Part shown: piece after piece, positions 43,857 to 52,508 of the stretch
Numbering within the stretch: the stretch's first letter is position 1
How the letters are laid out: each line of letters begins with the position of its first letter
DNA from: Hyphomicrobiales bacterium
GTDB lineage: Bacteria > Pseudomonadota > Alphaproteobacteria > Rhizobiales > Beijerinckiaceae
Reading direction: 5' to 3'
Assembly: GCA_900470095.1 (NCBI GenBank)
Contig: UBZM01000028.1
Location: forward strand, 124,001 to 188,000
DNA: 64,000 bases
Notes under the pieces: model-generated
Told to the model about the DNA's origin: nothing
Databases searched by the model: none
The model's input: only the letters and a program-made list of their open reading frames with translations
Made by a program: the position numbers and the translations under genes

Positions 43857-44741
43857 ATGCGTGACGCCAACCTGACACTCATCCAAACGTTCTTCATCGT
43901 TGCGCGCGACGGCTCCTATTCCGCAGCCGCGCGCAAGCTCGGCATGAGCTATCAGTCTGCCGCCAATCATGTCCGGCGGCTTGAGCAGGTTCTGGGAGAG
44001 CGCCTTGTGGTCTCGGAGCAGGGCGCGAAGACGGTCATCCTGACGCCGCGCGGACGCAGCCTCTACAAGTTGCTGCTGCCTGAGCTGGACACGATGCTCG
44101 CCCGGCTCGACCGCACCCTGGACAAGGAGCGTCCGGTCCTGCGCATCGGGCTTCCGCAAGCCATCTTCTACTATCTGCTGCCTCCGGTCCTGGCCCGCTT
44201 CCGTGAGCGTTACCCCCAGGTGGAGATCGTGGCCTATGAGCGCGACACGTCGCTCCCGGAACTGATCAAGGACGGCAGCCTGGATGTCTGCATCACCGAA
44301 CGGTATTTCGGGGATCCGAATGTTCCGCAGCACCTCGTCTGCACCTATCGGCCGGCGCTGATCTTCCCGACGTCCTGGGGGGCCCCTCCTTCGCCGAGCA
44401 GCATCAAGGATTGGGCCACTGGCCGGCCGTTCGTGACCTATGAGCCAGGCCAGCTCCTTCGCAATCTCGCGGTCGATTATCTCAGGCCACAGGATTCCGA
44501 AATGGAGATCGCGATCTCGACGTCGGGCAGTTCGAGCGTCAAGCGATGTGTCGAGGCCGGCCTCGGCTTTGCGATCATTCCGGAATGGTGCCTGGGGGAG
44601 CAGGAGCCAAATGTAACAAAGGTCGATATAGATGGATTGCCGGAGATTCCGATTTACTTCGGGGAGGCAATTTTTCTATTCAATAATACCTATGTCAAAT
44701 CGCTGAGGCAATTGTGTACGGATCTGATTAAATTCCATTAG
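43857..44741 (+). CDS. LysR-family transcriptional regulator
   Basis: This regulator of about 294 residues has a LysR helix-turn-helix (LIQTFFIVARDGSYSAAARKLGMSYQSAANHVRRLEQ) and a substrate-binding-protein-like effector domain. The ATG at 43857 follows gggaagg by six bases; earlier in-frame starts lie over the promoter. It is divergent from the ten-gene operon and is its probable activator, as OccR and NocR are for opine operons. The last 45 codons and following bases are notably AT-rich compared with the window. Confidence 0.92.
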   Translation: MRDANLTLIQTFFIVARDGSYSAAARKLGMSYQSAANHVRRLEQVLGERLVVSEQGAKTVILTPRGRSLYKLLLPELDTMLARLDRTLDKERPVLRIGLPQAIFYYLLPPVLARFRERYPQVEIVAYERDTSLPELIKDGSLDVCITERYFGDPNVPQHLVCTYRPALIFPTSWGAPPSPSSIKDWATGRPFVTYEPGQLLRNLAVDYLRPQDSEMEIAISTSGSSSVKRCVEAGLGFAIIPEWCLGEQEPNVTKVDIDGLPEIPIYFGEAIFLFNNTYVKSLRQLCTDLIKFH

Positions 44742-44827
44742 AAGTCGAAATTTTCTTAGTTATCACAGATCTCGAGTGTGGCATGAGGCCCTCCGTGATC
44801 GCTGAGTTACGCCCTGAACGGGCGAAT

Positions 44828-44843
44828 GCTCGCGAAAGCGAGC
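44828..44843. terminator. Hairpin with GNRA tetraloop after the LysR gene
   Basis: GCTCGC and GCGAGC enclose GAAA in the 185 bp between the LysR gene and the convergent small gene at 44927. It is a compact 6-bp stem without a T-run and may end either transcript. Confidence 0.4.
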
Positions 44844-44926
44844 GCATTGACCTCGGCAACCAAGGGGAGGCAATGGGTTACCGATGCTCCCATGGTGGCA
44901 TTTCTGGGCCACTCCGCCAGCCGACT

Positions 44927-45121
44927 TCAGCGGAGGTCGATGGTTGTCTCGACACTATGCTGAAGCGAGGGCACATCGTCTGACGTGAGAGACATGCGCA
45001 GGCGCACAACGCGTCCTTGCACGCCTCCTTCGCGTACGACGCGCTCGATCTCCCGTTGCGAGGTCACCCCGACCTCCTTCAGGAACTTCCGGACGGCCAT
45101 GTTGAAACGGTCCTCATCCAT
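44927..45121 (-). CDS. DUF6494-type small protein, 64 residues
   Basis: The sequence MDEDRFNMAVRKFLKEVGVT followed by SQREIERVVREGGVQGR looks like the short DUF6494 family found in proteobacteria; function unknown. It is charged, helical and soluble. I chose ATG 45121 because family similarity starts there, although the frame is open to 45379. It lies 115 bp downstream of the M81 peptidase gene on the same strand. Confidence 0.7.
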   Translation of the reverse strand: MDEDRFNMAVRKFLKEVGVTSQREIERVVREGGVQGRVVRLRMSLTSDDVPSLQHSVETTIDLR

Positions 45122-45236
45122 GATCGTTCTCCAAACTCGCTGCCAAGGGCCGCGTCCATTGGTGATACACCCGGATGAGCCTATCGGCAGCACGCGCGCA
45201 TTGAGCGCGCGTCGGCTTCTGGCATGGGGGCGCCCG

Positions 45237-46751
45237 TCAACGATCGTCCAGCACGTCATCCCCATGAATCGGAAACACGGGCTGGCGGAGCTGCGTATAG
45301 GGCAGCGACGCGATCTTGCTGGTGCAGGGGCCGGCCGTCGCAACCGTGTAGCTGCCCTTGGCGATCTTGTCGTATGCACGTCGATGCGCCACCGCCGCCT
45401 TGACGCCGATTGCCTTCAGCGTCTCCGGATGGATGCCCTGCGAGCGGAACTGCCCTAGGTCGAAGGGCGGCGTCTTGCGGCTGGTCAGCAGCACGCTGAT
45501 CCCGCGTCCGGTGGTCACCACCGCGCAGGGCCCCATGCTGAAATGGGCGCCCTGGGAGGCCGCCAGATGACTGTTCAGGTCCTCCAGCGCAAACTCGCCA
45601 TCGCTTGAACTGACGAACCGGGCCTCGATCTCGACCGGCCCTTCGGCGATGGCGCTCCCCTTGCCGCCCACTGAGATCCTGCGGATATCGCCCGGCCTGG
45701 CGCCGGTGAGCGCAGCAACCGCCGCCGCGTCGGCAATGGCGACGGCACAGTTTTCGACCTGATGGCGCAAGAAGGCCCGCAGCACGGATGTGCCGTCGCC
45801 CGGCGCGCCGCCGCCGATATTGTCGGCCGGCTCGACGACGATATAGGGGCCGCCCGGCAGACGCTGGATCTCCGCGACGGCGCCGTCGAGATCCCATTCG
45901 CTCGGCAGGCCGAATGCGCGCAAGCTCACAGCCGTTTCAGTGAGCCGCGCCAGGGCTTCGCGTGCTTCGGCTTCGGCTCCCGTGGTGACCACGCAGAATG
46001 CGACGCCGGCCTCCGGCACATCGGAGAATGAATAGCCGCCGATGACGCTGACTGCCCAGATTGCGGGGTGTTCGGTTTCGATCGCGCGAGCCATGGCTTC
46101 GAGCTCGCGCATCGGCCGGTCGGCTGTTGCGGTCCCCGTCGGCGGCCAGACGACAGGGGCGTTGCACGAAAACATGCGCGGAAGGCTCCTTTCGTTGAGG
46201 GCGCGCGCGAGCAGTTGGGCTGAGCGCGTGGCTGATTCCCGTGCATCGGTGTGCGGGTTCTCGCGATAGGCGACGAGGCCATTGGCATGTGCAGCCATGG
46301 CCGCCGTGAAATTCGCGTGGAGGTCGAAGACGCCGAAGACCGGCAGGCTCTCGCAGCCGGGCACTGCACGGATATGGGCGAGCAAGGCGCCCTCCGGGTC
46401 GAGACATTTCGAGGTCACCATGGCACCGTGCAGCGCGAGCCAGATGCCGTCGAGACCGCCATCCGCGAGCGCTGCCCTCAGCCCTGCGTCGAACTCGTCT
46501 CGGAAGCGGTCGAAGACAGCCTGTTCGACGGTGCCCGAGGGCAGGGCCGTGTAGTCGATCGTCGGCACGACCTCCCAGCCCTCGGCTTCGGCCACCTCGA
46601 GGAAACCATCGAGGGTGGAACCGTCCCCGCGCCGCTGCAACACCTCGCCGCCGCGCCGGATCGTGAAGTCGGCGAGAGTCGTAATCTCGTCGACGAAGCT
46701 GTGCGTCTCGTGGAACAGCGCGGCGAGCAGGATGCGGCGGGGTCGTGGCAT
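45237..46751 (-). CDS. M81-family (MlrC-like) metallopeptidase, copy A
   Basis: This 504-residue cytoplasmic metallohydrolase belongs with microcystinase MlrC. N-terminal domain motifs are HETHSF (14-19), LHGAM (107-111), DLHAN (143-147) and ENPHTD (164-169), which supply acidic and histidine metal ligands. The C-terminal domain has the ADNIGGGAPGDGT motif. MlrC opens or cleaves peptide bonds in linearised microcystin; most homologues act on unknown peptides or amides. It is divergent from copy B, with a shared operator at 46829-46845. Copies A and B keep the motif set better than copy C. Confidence 0.92.
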   Translation of the reverse strand: MPRPRRILLAALFHETHSFVDEITTLADFTIRRGGEVLQRRGDGSTLDGFLEVAEAEGWEVVPTIDYTALPSGTVEQAVFDRFRDEFDAGLRAALADGGLDGIWLALHGAMVTSKCLDPEGALLAHIRAVPGCESLPVFGVFDLHANFTAAMAAHANGLVAYRENPHTDARESATRSAQLLARALNERSLPRMFSCNAPVVWPPTGTATADRPMRELEAMARAIETEHPAIWAVSVIGGYSFSDVPEAGVAFCVVTTGAEAEAREALARLTETAVSLRAFGLPSEWDLDGAVAEIQRLPGGPYIVVEPADNIGGGAPGDGTSVLRAFLRHQVENCAVAIADAAAVAALTGARPGDIRRISVGGKGSAIAEGPVEIEARFVSSSDGEFALEDLNSHLAASQGAHFSMGPCAVVTTGRGISVLLTSRKTPPFDLGQFRSQGIHPETLKAIGVKAAVAHRRAYDKIAKGSYTVATAGPCTSKIASLPYTQLRQPVFPIHGDDVLDDR

Positions 46752-46828
46752 GAGGGCGAAACCAATCTCGACAGGAAGCGGCGTAGCGCCATTTCGGACG
46801 CCGGATCGTTCCGGATCAAGGCGCCATT

Positions 46829-46845
46829 ATTCCGTCTGGAGAAAC
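46829..46845. promoter_or_regulatory. Shared 17-bp operator ATTCC-N7-GAAAC with divergent -35 elements
   Basis: ATTCC and GAAAC flank GTCTGGA. Nine bases downstream on the plus strand is TTGACA (46855-46860), serving M81 copy B. Nine bases away on the minus strand is TTGATC (46819-46814), serving M81 copy A. The same operator and spacing occur at 49729, 55240 and 61305. The gene for the likely binder, an IclR regulator, lies at 60461-61252. Confidence 0.65.
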
Positions 46846-46942
46846 CACCTTGCTTTGACAGGGGGAAGCGACCTCCCGTTAGATCGGCGTGGAGAGCGGG
46901 ACGGTGCGGTTGCTTCGTGTCGCCGAGCCGGGGGCTATCTGC

Positions 46943-48406
46943 ATGCGCGTCTTCGTTGCATCGCTGGCGACAGAAACCAACACATTCGCTCCGCTTTTCG
47001 TCGATCGCAGCGCCTTTGAGGCGGCCTTCTACTGTCCGCCCGGCACGCATCCGGAAACGCCGACGCTGTGCTCGGCGCCGATGGTCGCCGCCCGCCGCCG
47101 CGCCGCCAGCGAGGGCTACACCCTTATCGAGGGCACGGCGACATGGGCGGAGCCTGCAGGGCTCGTTTCGCGCGAAGGCTACGAAAGCCTGCGGGATGAA
47201 ATCCTTAGCCAGCTTCGAGCCGCGCTTCCCGTCGATATCGTGCTGCTGGGGCTGCACGGTGCAATGGTCGCGCGCGACTACGACGATTGCGAGGGCGACC
47301 TGATGGCGCGCGCACGAACGCTTGCCGGTCCCGACTGCATCATCGGGGCCGAGCTCGACATGCATTGCCATCTGACCACTGAGATGGTCGATGCCGCCGA
47401 CATCATCGTTGCCTTCAAGGAGTTTCCACATACGGACTTTCTTGATCGGGCCGAGGATCTGCTCGATCTCTGCCTGCGGGCAGCGCGTGCGCAGGTGAAA
47501 CCGGTCAGCGCCGTCTTTGACTGCCGCGGAATTGCGAGCTTCATGACAAGCCGCGAACCCGGCCGCGGTTTCGTCGACCGTATCAAGGCGATGGAAGGTC
47601 GGGACGGCATCCTGAGCATTTCGGTCGCTCACGGCTTCCAGGCGGCGGATGTGGCGGATGTCGGCACGAAAGTGCTGGTCATCGCGGATGGCGACGCGGA
47701 CAAGGCGGCGGCGCTTGCCAAGACGCTCGGGTTGGAAATCCTGCGCTGGGGCCCAAGCGGTGCGGCGCCGAAGCATTACAAGCCCGACGAAGGCATCGAG
47801 GCGGCGCTGGCACTGGCGCGGGATGGCCGCCCCGTCATCCTCGCGGATCGCTGGGACAATCCCGGCGGCGGCGTCGCTGGCGATTCCTCGGTGATGGTCG
47901 AGGCGCTGCTCGGGCGGCCGGAGGTGCCGGCCGCGATCGGAGCGCTCTGGGACCCTGTCGCCGTGAGCCTGTGCCGGGCGGCCGGGGTCGGAGCCGAGAT
48001 TTCCCTGCGCTTTGCGGGAAAGGCTGCGCCGTCGTCGGGCCGGCCGATCGATGCGACGGTGCTGGTCACAGGCACGACGCCCGACCTGGTGGTGCCCTTC
48101 GCGCAGAGCTGGGTTTCGCTCGGGGCGGCTGCGGCGATCCGTATCGGTACTCTCGATATCGTCCTCGCATCGACCCGCGCGCAGACCTTCAGCCCTCCGG
48201 TCTTCACCAATCTCGGTATTGATCTGGCCGCAAAGCGTGTCGTGGTCGTCAAATCCTCTAACCACTTTCATGCGGCCTTTGCGCCGATCGCGGCGAGCAT
48301 TCTCTATCTCGACAGCGGCGGCCCATATCCGCCGGATGCCAGCAAGATCCCCTACACCAAGCTCCGCCGCCCGTTCTCGCCGCTGGACCCGAACCCATGG
48401 CTTTGA
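46943..48406 (+). CDS. M81-family (MlrC-like) metallopeptidase, copy B
   Basis: This M81 protein of about 487 residues carries ETNTF (11-15), LHGAM (104-108), DMHCH (139-143), PHTD (162-165) and the C-terminal DRWDNPGGGVAGDSS motif. DMHCH, with a second histidine, differs from the DLHAN of copy A, so metal ligation or substrate may differ. ATG 46943 is preceded by a G-rich ribosome-binding site. Its 3' end overlaps the D-amino-acid enzyme gene by 10 bp, so peptidase and amino-acid enzyme are made together. Confidence 0.92.
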   Translation: MRVFVASLATETNTFAPLFVDRSAFEAAFYCPPGTHPETPTLCSAPMVAARRRAASEGYTLIEGTATWAEPAGLVSREGYESLRDEILSQLRAALPVDIVLLGLHGAMVARDYDDCEGDLMARARTLAGPDCIIGAELDMHCHLTTEMVDAADIIVAFKEFPHTDFLDRAEDLLDLCLRAARAQVKPVSAVFDCRGIASFMTSREPGRGFVDRIKAMEGRDGILSISVAHGFQAADVADVGTKVLVIADGDADKAAALAKTLGLEILRWGPSGAAPKHYKPDEGIEAALALARDGRPVILADRWDNPGGGVAGDSSVMVEALLGRPEVPAAIGALWDPVAVSLCRAAGVGAEISLRFAGKAAPSSGRPIDATVLVTGTTPDLVVPFAQSWVSLGAAAAIRIGTLDIVLASTRAQTFSPPVFTNLGIDLAAKRVVVVKSSNHFHAAFAPIAASILYLDSGGPYPPDASKIPYTKLRRPFSPLDPNPWL

Positions 48407-49707
48407 CTGCTCCCGGCCGCGCGCTGCCGCGTCTGTCACTCACCGATATCGACAATCAAAGCCTCGATGGGCTGAGCAAGGGGCTGCCGCCCGGCATGTC
48501 GGCCTTGCGCCTGGGCGATATCGGGACGCAGGGCTGGAATATTCTGGCCGGCGACCTGCCGCTTCCGCTCGCGGTGATCCGCGAGAGCGTGTTGCGGCGA
48601 AACAGCGACTGGATGAGCGCATTCACGGCGGGCAATGGCCTCGTGATCGCGCCCCATGGCAAGACCACCATGGCGCCCCAGCTTTTCGATCTGCAGATCG
48701 CCGACGGCGCCTGGGCCATCACCGTGGCGACGATCCAGCAACTTCAGGTATGCCGCCATTTCGGTGTCAGGCGCGTGGTCCTTGCCAACCAGCCCGTTGG
48801 GCGCCTGGAGATCGCCGCCTGCCTCGACGCCGTGATGGATGAAGGCTTTGCGTTGTACTGCCTCGCCGACAGCGTCGAAGGCGTTGGATTGCTGGCGGAG
48901 GCGGCCAGACGCGCTCCGCCGCCATCGGGCAATCCGCTGCGTATCCTTGTGGAGATCGGTTTCATGGGCGGCCGGACCGGCGCGCGCAGCCGAGACGAGG
49001 CGATTGCAGTTGCCCGTGCCATCAGCGGGGCGGACGGGCTGCAGCTCGCCGGCTTCGAGTGTTTCGAGGGGTTGCATAGTGTCGCCGCCGGTGCAGACCG
49101 TCTGCTCGACGACATGATCGGGGTGGCGCTGGCGGCTGAATCCGAGGGGCTCCTCGGTGCCGATCCGATGGTTTTGAGCGCTGGCGGAACCTCTCTGTTC
49201 GACCGTGTCGGGGAGAAACTGAACGCGGCGTCCTTTGCGCGACCGATCGTGAAAGTGCTGCGCTCGGGATGCTACCTGACACATGATTCAACAGCCTATG
49301 CCAATGCATTCCGGCGCATCGTCATGGAAACCAGCCTGACCCTGCCGGCGGGCGGCCTCGAGCCGGCTCTGGAGGTCTGGGCTTATGTGCAGTCCCGGCC
49401 CGAGCGCGGGCGTAGCCTGCTTACCGTCGGAAAGCGCGACATCAGCTACGATGCGGGCATGCCGGTCCCGCTGCACTGGTTCCGTCACGGCATGAGCAAG
49501 CCCGAGCCAATGCCGGCAGCGCACACGGTTCTCGCGCTCAATGATCAGCATTGTCATCTCGGCACGCCGGAAGACAGCCCGCTGCAAGTTGGGGACATGG
49601 TCGGCTTCGGCATCGGGCATCCCTGCACGACCTTCGACAAATGGGCCCTGTTGATGCTCGTCGACGACAATTACGGTGTGCGCGGCGGCGTGAGGACGTT
49701 CTTCTGA
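48397..49707 (+). CDS. D-amino-acid dehydratase/deaminase-like PLP enzyme (D-threonine aldolase/DSD fold III)
   Basis: This 436-residue fold-type III PLP enzyme has an alanine-racemase-like N-terminal barrel. The Schiff-base lysine is Lys89 (APHGKTTMAP), and PLP phosphate-binding segments follow. The C-terminal metal site GHPCTTFDKW (His408, Cys410) is characteristic of zinc-dependent D-serine dehydratases and D-threonine aldolases. It probably deaminates or cleaves a D-beta-hydroxy amino acid. Its translational overlap with an M81 peptidase suggests the D-residue is released from an imported peptide. Confidence 0.9.
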   Translation: MALTAPGRALPRLSLTDIDNQSLDGLSKGLPPGMSALRLGDIGTQGWNILAGDLPLPLAVIRESVLRRNSDWMSAFTAGNGLVIAPHGKTTMAPQLFDLQIADGAWAITVATIQQLQVCRHFGVRRVVLANQPVGRLEIAACLDAVMDEGFALYCLADSVEGVGLLAEAARRAPPPSGNPLRILVEIGFMGGRTGARSRDEAIAVARAISGADGLQLAGFECFEGLHSVAAGADRLLDDMIGVALAAESEGLLGADPMVLSAGGTSLFDRVGEKLNAASFARPIVKVLRSGCYLTHDSTAYANAFRRIVMETSLTLPAGGLEPALEVWAYVQSRPERGRSLLTVGKRDISYDAGMPVPLHWFRHGMSKPEPMPAAHTVLALNDQHCHLGTPEDSPLQVGDMVGFGIGHPCTTFDKWALLMLVDDNYGVRGGVRTFF

Positions 49708-49728
49708 TGGGCCCTTTGTGGACATTGT

Positions 49729-49745
49729 GTTTCTTGTTGTGAAAC
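49729..49745 (+). promoter_or_regulatory. 17-bp operator GTTTC-N7-GAAAC upstream of the peptide ABC operon
   Basis: GTTTC and GAAAC form a perfect inverted repeat. GGAATCC and then TTGAC (49755-49759) follow, with 9 bp between repeat and TTGAC. The arrangement, including GGAATCCTTGAC, is nearly identical at 55240. It lies about 200 bp before the binding-protein gene. Confidence 0.65.
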
Positions 49746-49930
49746 CAGGAATCCTTGACGTGAATTCGGGTGACTCATAGCCTCGATTTGAGAGAGGGAT
49801 GGTCTGCGGATGGACAGAAGCGGGCGCCGACAGGTGCCGCGCTTCATGCGGCGGGCGCTGATGGGAGATCAGCGTCTTGCAGGCTTCAGGCCGAAATCAT
49901 GCCCTCTGATCATGTGTGGAAGGATCGTTC

Positions 49931-51529
49931 GTGAAGCCTCCGTCATTCCCGATGATCGCCCCCGAGCCGGAGATGGCGGAGGAGCTGTCGCGCCGCAGTC
50001 TCCTGCGGCTTGTCCTCGCCAGCGGTGCGATGGCGCTTTCGCCAGCGATCATGACCGGCGAGGCTGCGGCCGAGGCGCCTGTTTCGGGTGGAACGCTGAC
50101 CATCGGCGCCGATGCCGACCCGATCGGGCTGGACCCTGTCACGCTCACGGCGTTCTCCTCCTATGATTTCACCAGCCTGATCTATACGGGGCTGCTGCGC
50201 TGGACCGCGCAGATGAAGATCGAGCCGGACCTCGCGCTGAGCTACGATCAGCCCGATCCCAAGACCTATGTCTTCCGGCTGCGTCAGGGCGTGAAATTCC
50301 ATAACGGCCAGGATTTCACGGCCAATGATGTGAAGCACACCTTCGACCGCATCCTGAGCCCGGCTTCCGGCAGCCGCTTGCGGGCGTTCTATTCCAGCAT
50401 CGAGGCGGTCACCGTCATCGACCCCTACACCGTCAAATTCCAGTTGAACGCGACGGATGCGGCGTTCCTGAGCAATCTGGCGACCAGCCCCAACGGTGCG
50501 ATCGTCCCGGCCGGCGTCGAGAATCTCAACACTCAGCCCGTCGGGACCGGCCCCTTCGCATTCGAGGCCTATCAGCCGAACCTGCAATTCTCGCTGACCG
50601 CGCATGCGGGCTACTACGAGAAGGGGCAGCCGCATCTCTCGAGGGTGGTGTTCAAGTTCTACAAGGACCAGGCCACGCTGACCTCGGCGCTGCGATCCCG
50701 CGCGATCGACATGACCTGGCTGAAGGACCCGAAGGTCGCGGCGGCGATCGCACGGACCTCTCCCAATCTGGTCTCTGCTCCCGGGCAGACCTCGCGGACC
50801 TTTCCGGTCTGGCTGAACATGAAGGCCAAGCCCCTGAACGATGTCAGGGTGCGGCGCGCGCTCAGCCTCGCGACCGACCGCAAGGCCTGCCTCGACACGA
50901 TCCTGGGTGGTTCGGGCAAGATCGGCGCGATGATCCCGGAAAGCCAGGTCGGCGGTTATGACGGCACCGGGGAACTGCCTTATTACAAGCATGATCCGGC
51001 TGCGGCGAAGGCCCTGCTCGCCGAGGCCGGCTATCCCGACGGCATCGATCTCGGCAATTACATCATCGTCGCCGCCAATCCGCTCGACGTCGCCTGCGCG
51101 CAGATCCTGCAGCAGCAATGGCAGGTGGCGGGAATCACGGTCAAGCTGATGCCGATGGAGACGGCGCCGCTGTTGACCATGTGGAACACCGGTACGTGGC
51201 CGACACTGCTTTCGGTCGCCCTGTCCTGGACGCCGGACTCGGACGCCACTCTTCAATACATCAAGTCGGACAGCGCTACCGGCAAGGGTACCGGATCGAA
51301 CGATGCCGAACTCGACAGGATGATCCTGGAAGCCCGCGCCGAACTCGACCTCGGCCTGCGTGCGGCCAAGAACATGGCGATCCAGCGCCATATCGCCGAC
51401 CAAGCCTACATCATCCAGGTCTACCAGTATCCGCTCCGCTGGGAGATCTGGTGGAACTACGTCAGGGACTACGTCCCGATCGCGGCCAATATCCGCTCCT
51501 TCGTGCGCACCGCATGGCTGAAAAAATAG
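49931..51529 (+). CDS. Peptide/opine ABC transporter substrate-binding protein (family 5), first system
   Basis: This DppA/OppA-like protein of about 532 residues has a TAT-type signal (LSRRSLLRLVLASGAMALS, cleavage near AAAEA). Family motifs are DADPIGLDP, YTGLLRW, VFRLRQGVKFHNGQDFTANDV and the C-terminal QYPLRWEIWW. The start is most likely GTG 49931, six bases after ggaagga; GTG 49916 and ATGs at 49952/49973 are alternatives. It is followed by a complete permease/ATPase set in one operon under the 49729 operator. Confidence 0.92.
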   Translation: MKPPSFPMIAPEPEMAEELSRRSLLRLVLASGAMALSPAIMTGEAAAEAPVSGGTLTIGADADPIGLDPVTLTAFSSYDFTSLIYTGLLRWTAQMKIEPDLALSYDQPDPKTYVFRLRQGVKFHNGQDFTANDVKHTFDRILSPASGSRLRAFYSSIEAVTVIDPYTVKFQLNATDAAFLSNLATSPNGAIVPAGVENLNTQPVGTGPFAFEAYQPNLQFSLTAHAGYYEKGQPHLSRVVFKFYKDQATLTSALRSRAIDMTWLKDPKVAAAIARTSPNLVSAPGQTSRTFPVWLNMKAKPLNDVRVRRALSLATDRKACLDTILGGSGKIGAMIPESQVGGYDGTGELPYYKHDPAAAKALLAEAGYPDGIDLGNYIIVAANPLDVACAQILQQQWQVAGITVKLMPMETAPLLTMWNTGTWPTLLSVALSWTPDSDATLQYIKSDSATGKGTGSNDAELDRMILEARAELDLGLRAAKNMAIQRHIADQAYIIQVYQYPLRWEIWWNYVRDYVPIAANIRSFVRTAWLKK

Positions 51530-51566
51530 CTTCCGTGTTCCCTCTCGGCACGTTGGGCGCCGGCCA

Positions 51567-52508
51567 ATGACGCGCTTTGTCCTGGGCCGCCTGGCCTGGA
51601 TGCTCGCCATCCTGCTGGCAGTCTCCTTCATCGCCTTTGCGATGATGCGGGCTCTGCCAGGCGACTTCGCTATCGCCGCCGCGGGTTCGCAAAGCGTTGC
51701 GCCGGAGGTTCTGGCGGCGATCCGCCAGGACCTTGGGCTCGATCGGCCACTGCTGGCGCAATATTGGGGCTGGCTCGGGCATGCCCTCCTCGGTGATCTC
51801 GGCACGTCCTTCGTGACGCGCCAACCGGTTCGGGCGGAGTTGTTCGATCGGCTTGCGGTGACCTTCCAGCTGACGCTGCTCGCCGCGATCATCTCGATGG
51901 TGATGGGAGTAGCGACGGGGCTTGCCGCGGCCCGAATGCGGGGCGCGATCGACTGGATCGTCCGGCTCTACAATGGCGTGATGCTGGCTGTGCCGAACTA
52001 TGTGGTCGCAACGCTGATCGTGCTGCTCTTCGGCCTCTATTTCCCGCAGATCTCGATCTTCGGCTACACGCCGTTCCTCGAGGATCCGCTCGCCAATATC
52101 GGCAGCCTGCTGCTGCCGGCGCTTGCCCTGGCGCTGGCGGTCTCGGTCACGATCTCGGAGAACACGCGCGCTGCCGTCCTCGAGGTGGCCAACCAGGACT
52201 TCGTCATGGTCGCCCGCGCAAAAGGGCTGCCTCCCGGCAGGATCCTGCGCGACTACCTCGTCCGCAACGCCTTGACGCCGGTCATCACCGCAACCGGCCT
52301 CAAGATCGCAGCGCTGCTCGGCGGCAGCATCCTGGTCGAGACCATCTTCGCCATTCCCGGAATGGGCCAATACCTGTTCGATTCCATCAACAGCCGCGAC
52401 TATCCGGTGATCCAGGCCATCGTCCTGACGGCTGCCGCCATCGTGGTCGTGGTCAATACCATGATCGACATCGCCTATGCGCGGGTCGATGCGCGGGTGC
52501 AGCTGTGA
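51567..52508 (+). CDS. Peptide ABC transporter permease, DppB type
   Basis: This 313-residue inner-membrane permease has an N-terminal family pattern (VLGRLAWMLAILLAVSFIAFAMMRALPGDF). The docking region is QDFVMVARAKGLPPGRIL and the C-terminus is typical (FDSINSRDYPVIQA). It forms the channel with the DppC-type protein that follows with a GTGA overlap. Confidence 0.93.
   Translation: MTRFVLGRLAWMLAILLAVSFIAFAMMRALPGDFAIAAAGSQSVAPEVLAAIRQDLGLDRPLLAQYWGWLGHALLGDLGTSFVTRQPVRAELFDRLAVTFQLTLLAAIISMVMGVATGLAAARMRGAIDWIVRLYNGVMLAVPNYVVATLIVLLFGLYFPQISIFGYTPFLEDPLANIGSLLLPALALALAVSVTISENTRAAVLEVANQDFVMVARAKGLPPGRILRDYLVRNALTPVITATGLKIAALLGGSILVETIFAIPGMGQYLFDSINSRDYPVIQAIVLTAAAIVVVVNTMIDIAYARVDARVQL

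Noticed and set aside
34310-44741. A standard trans-4-hydroxyproline operon
   Set aside because: The trimeric dehydrogenase, DapA-like and aldehyde dehydrogenase genes fit, but there is no proline-racemase-type epimerase, the DapA-like protein keeps true DapA residues, and the saccharopine-dehydrogenase-like and Asp/Glu racemase genes do not belong to that pathway.
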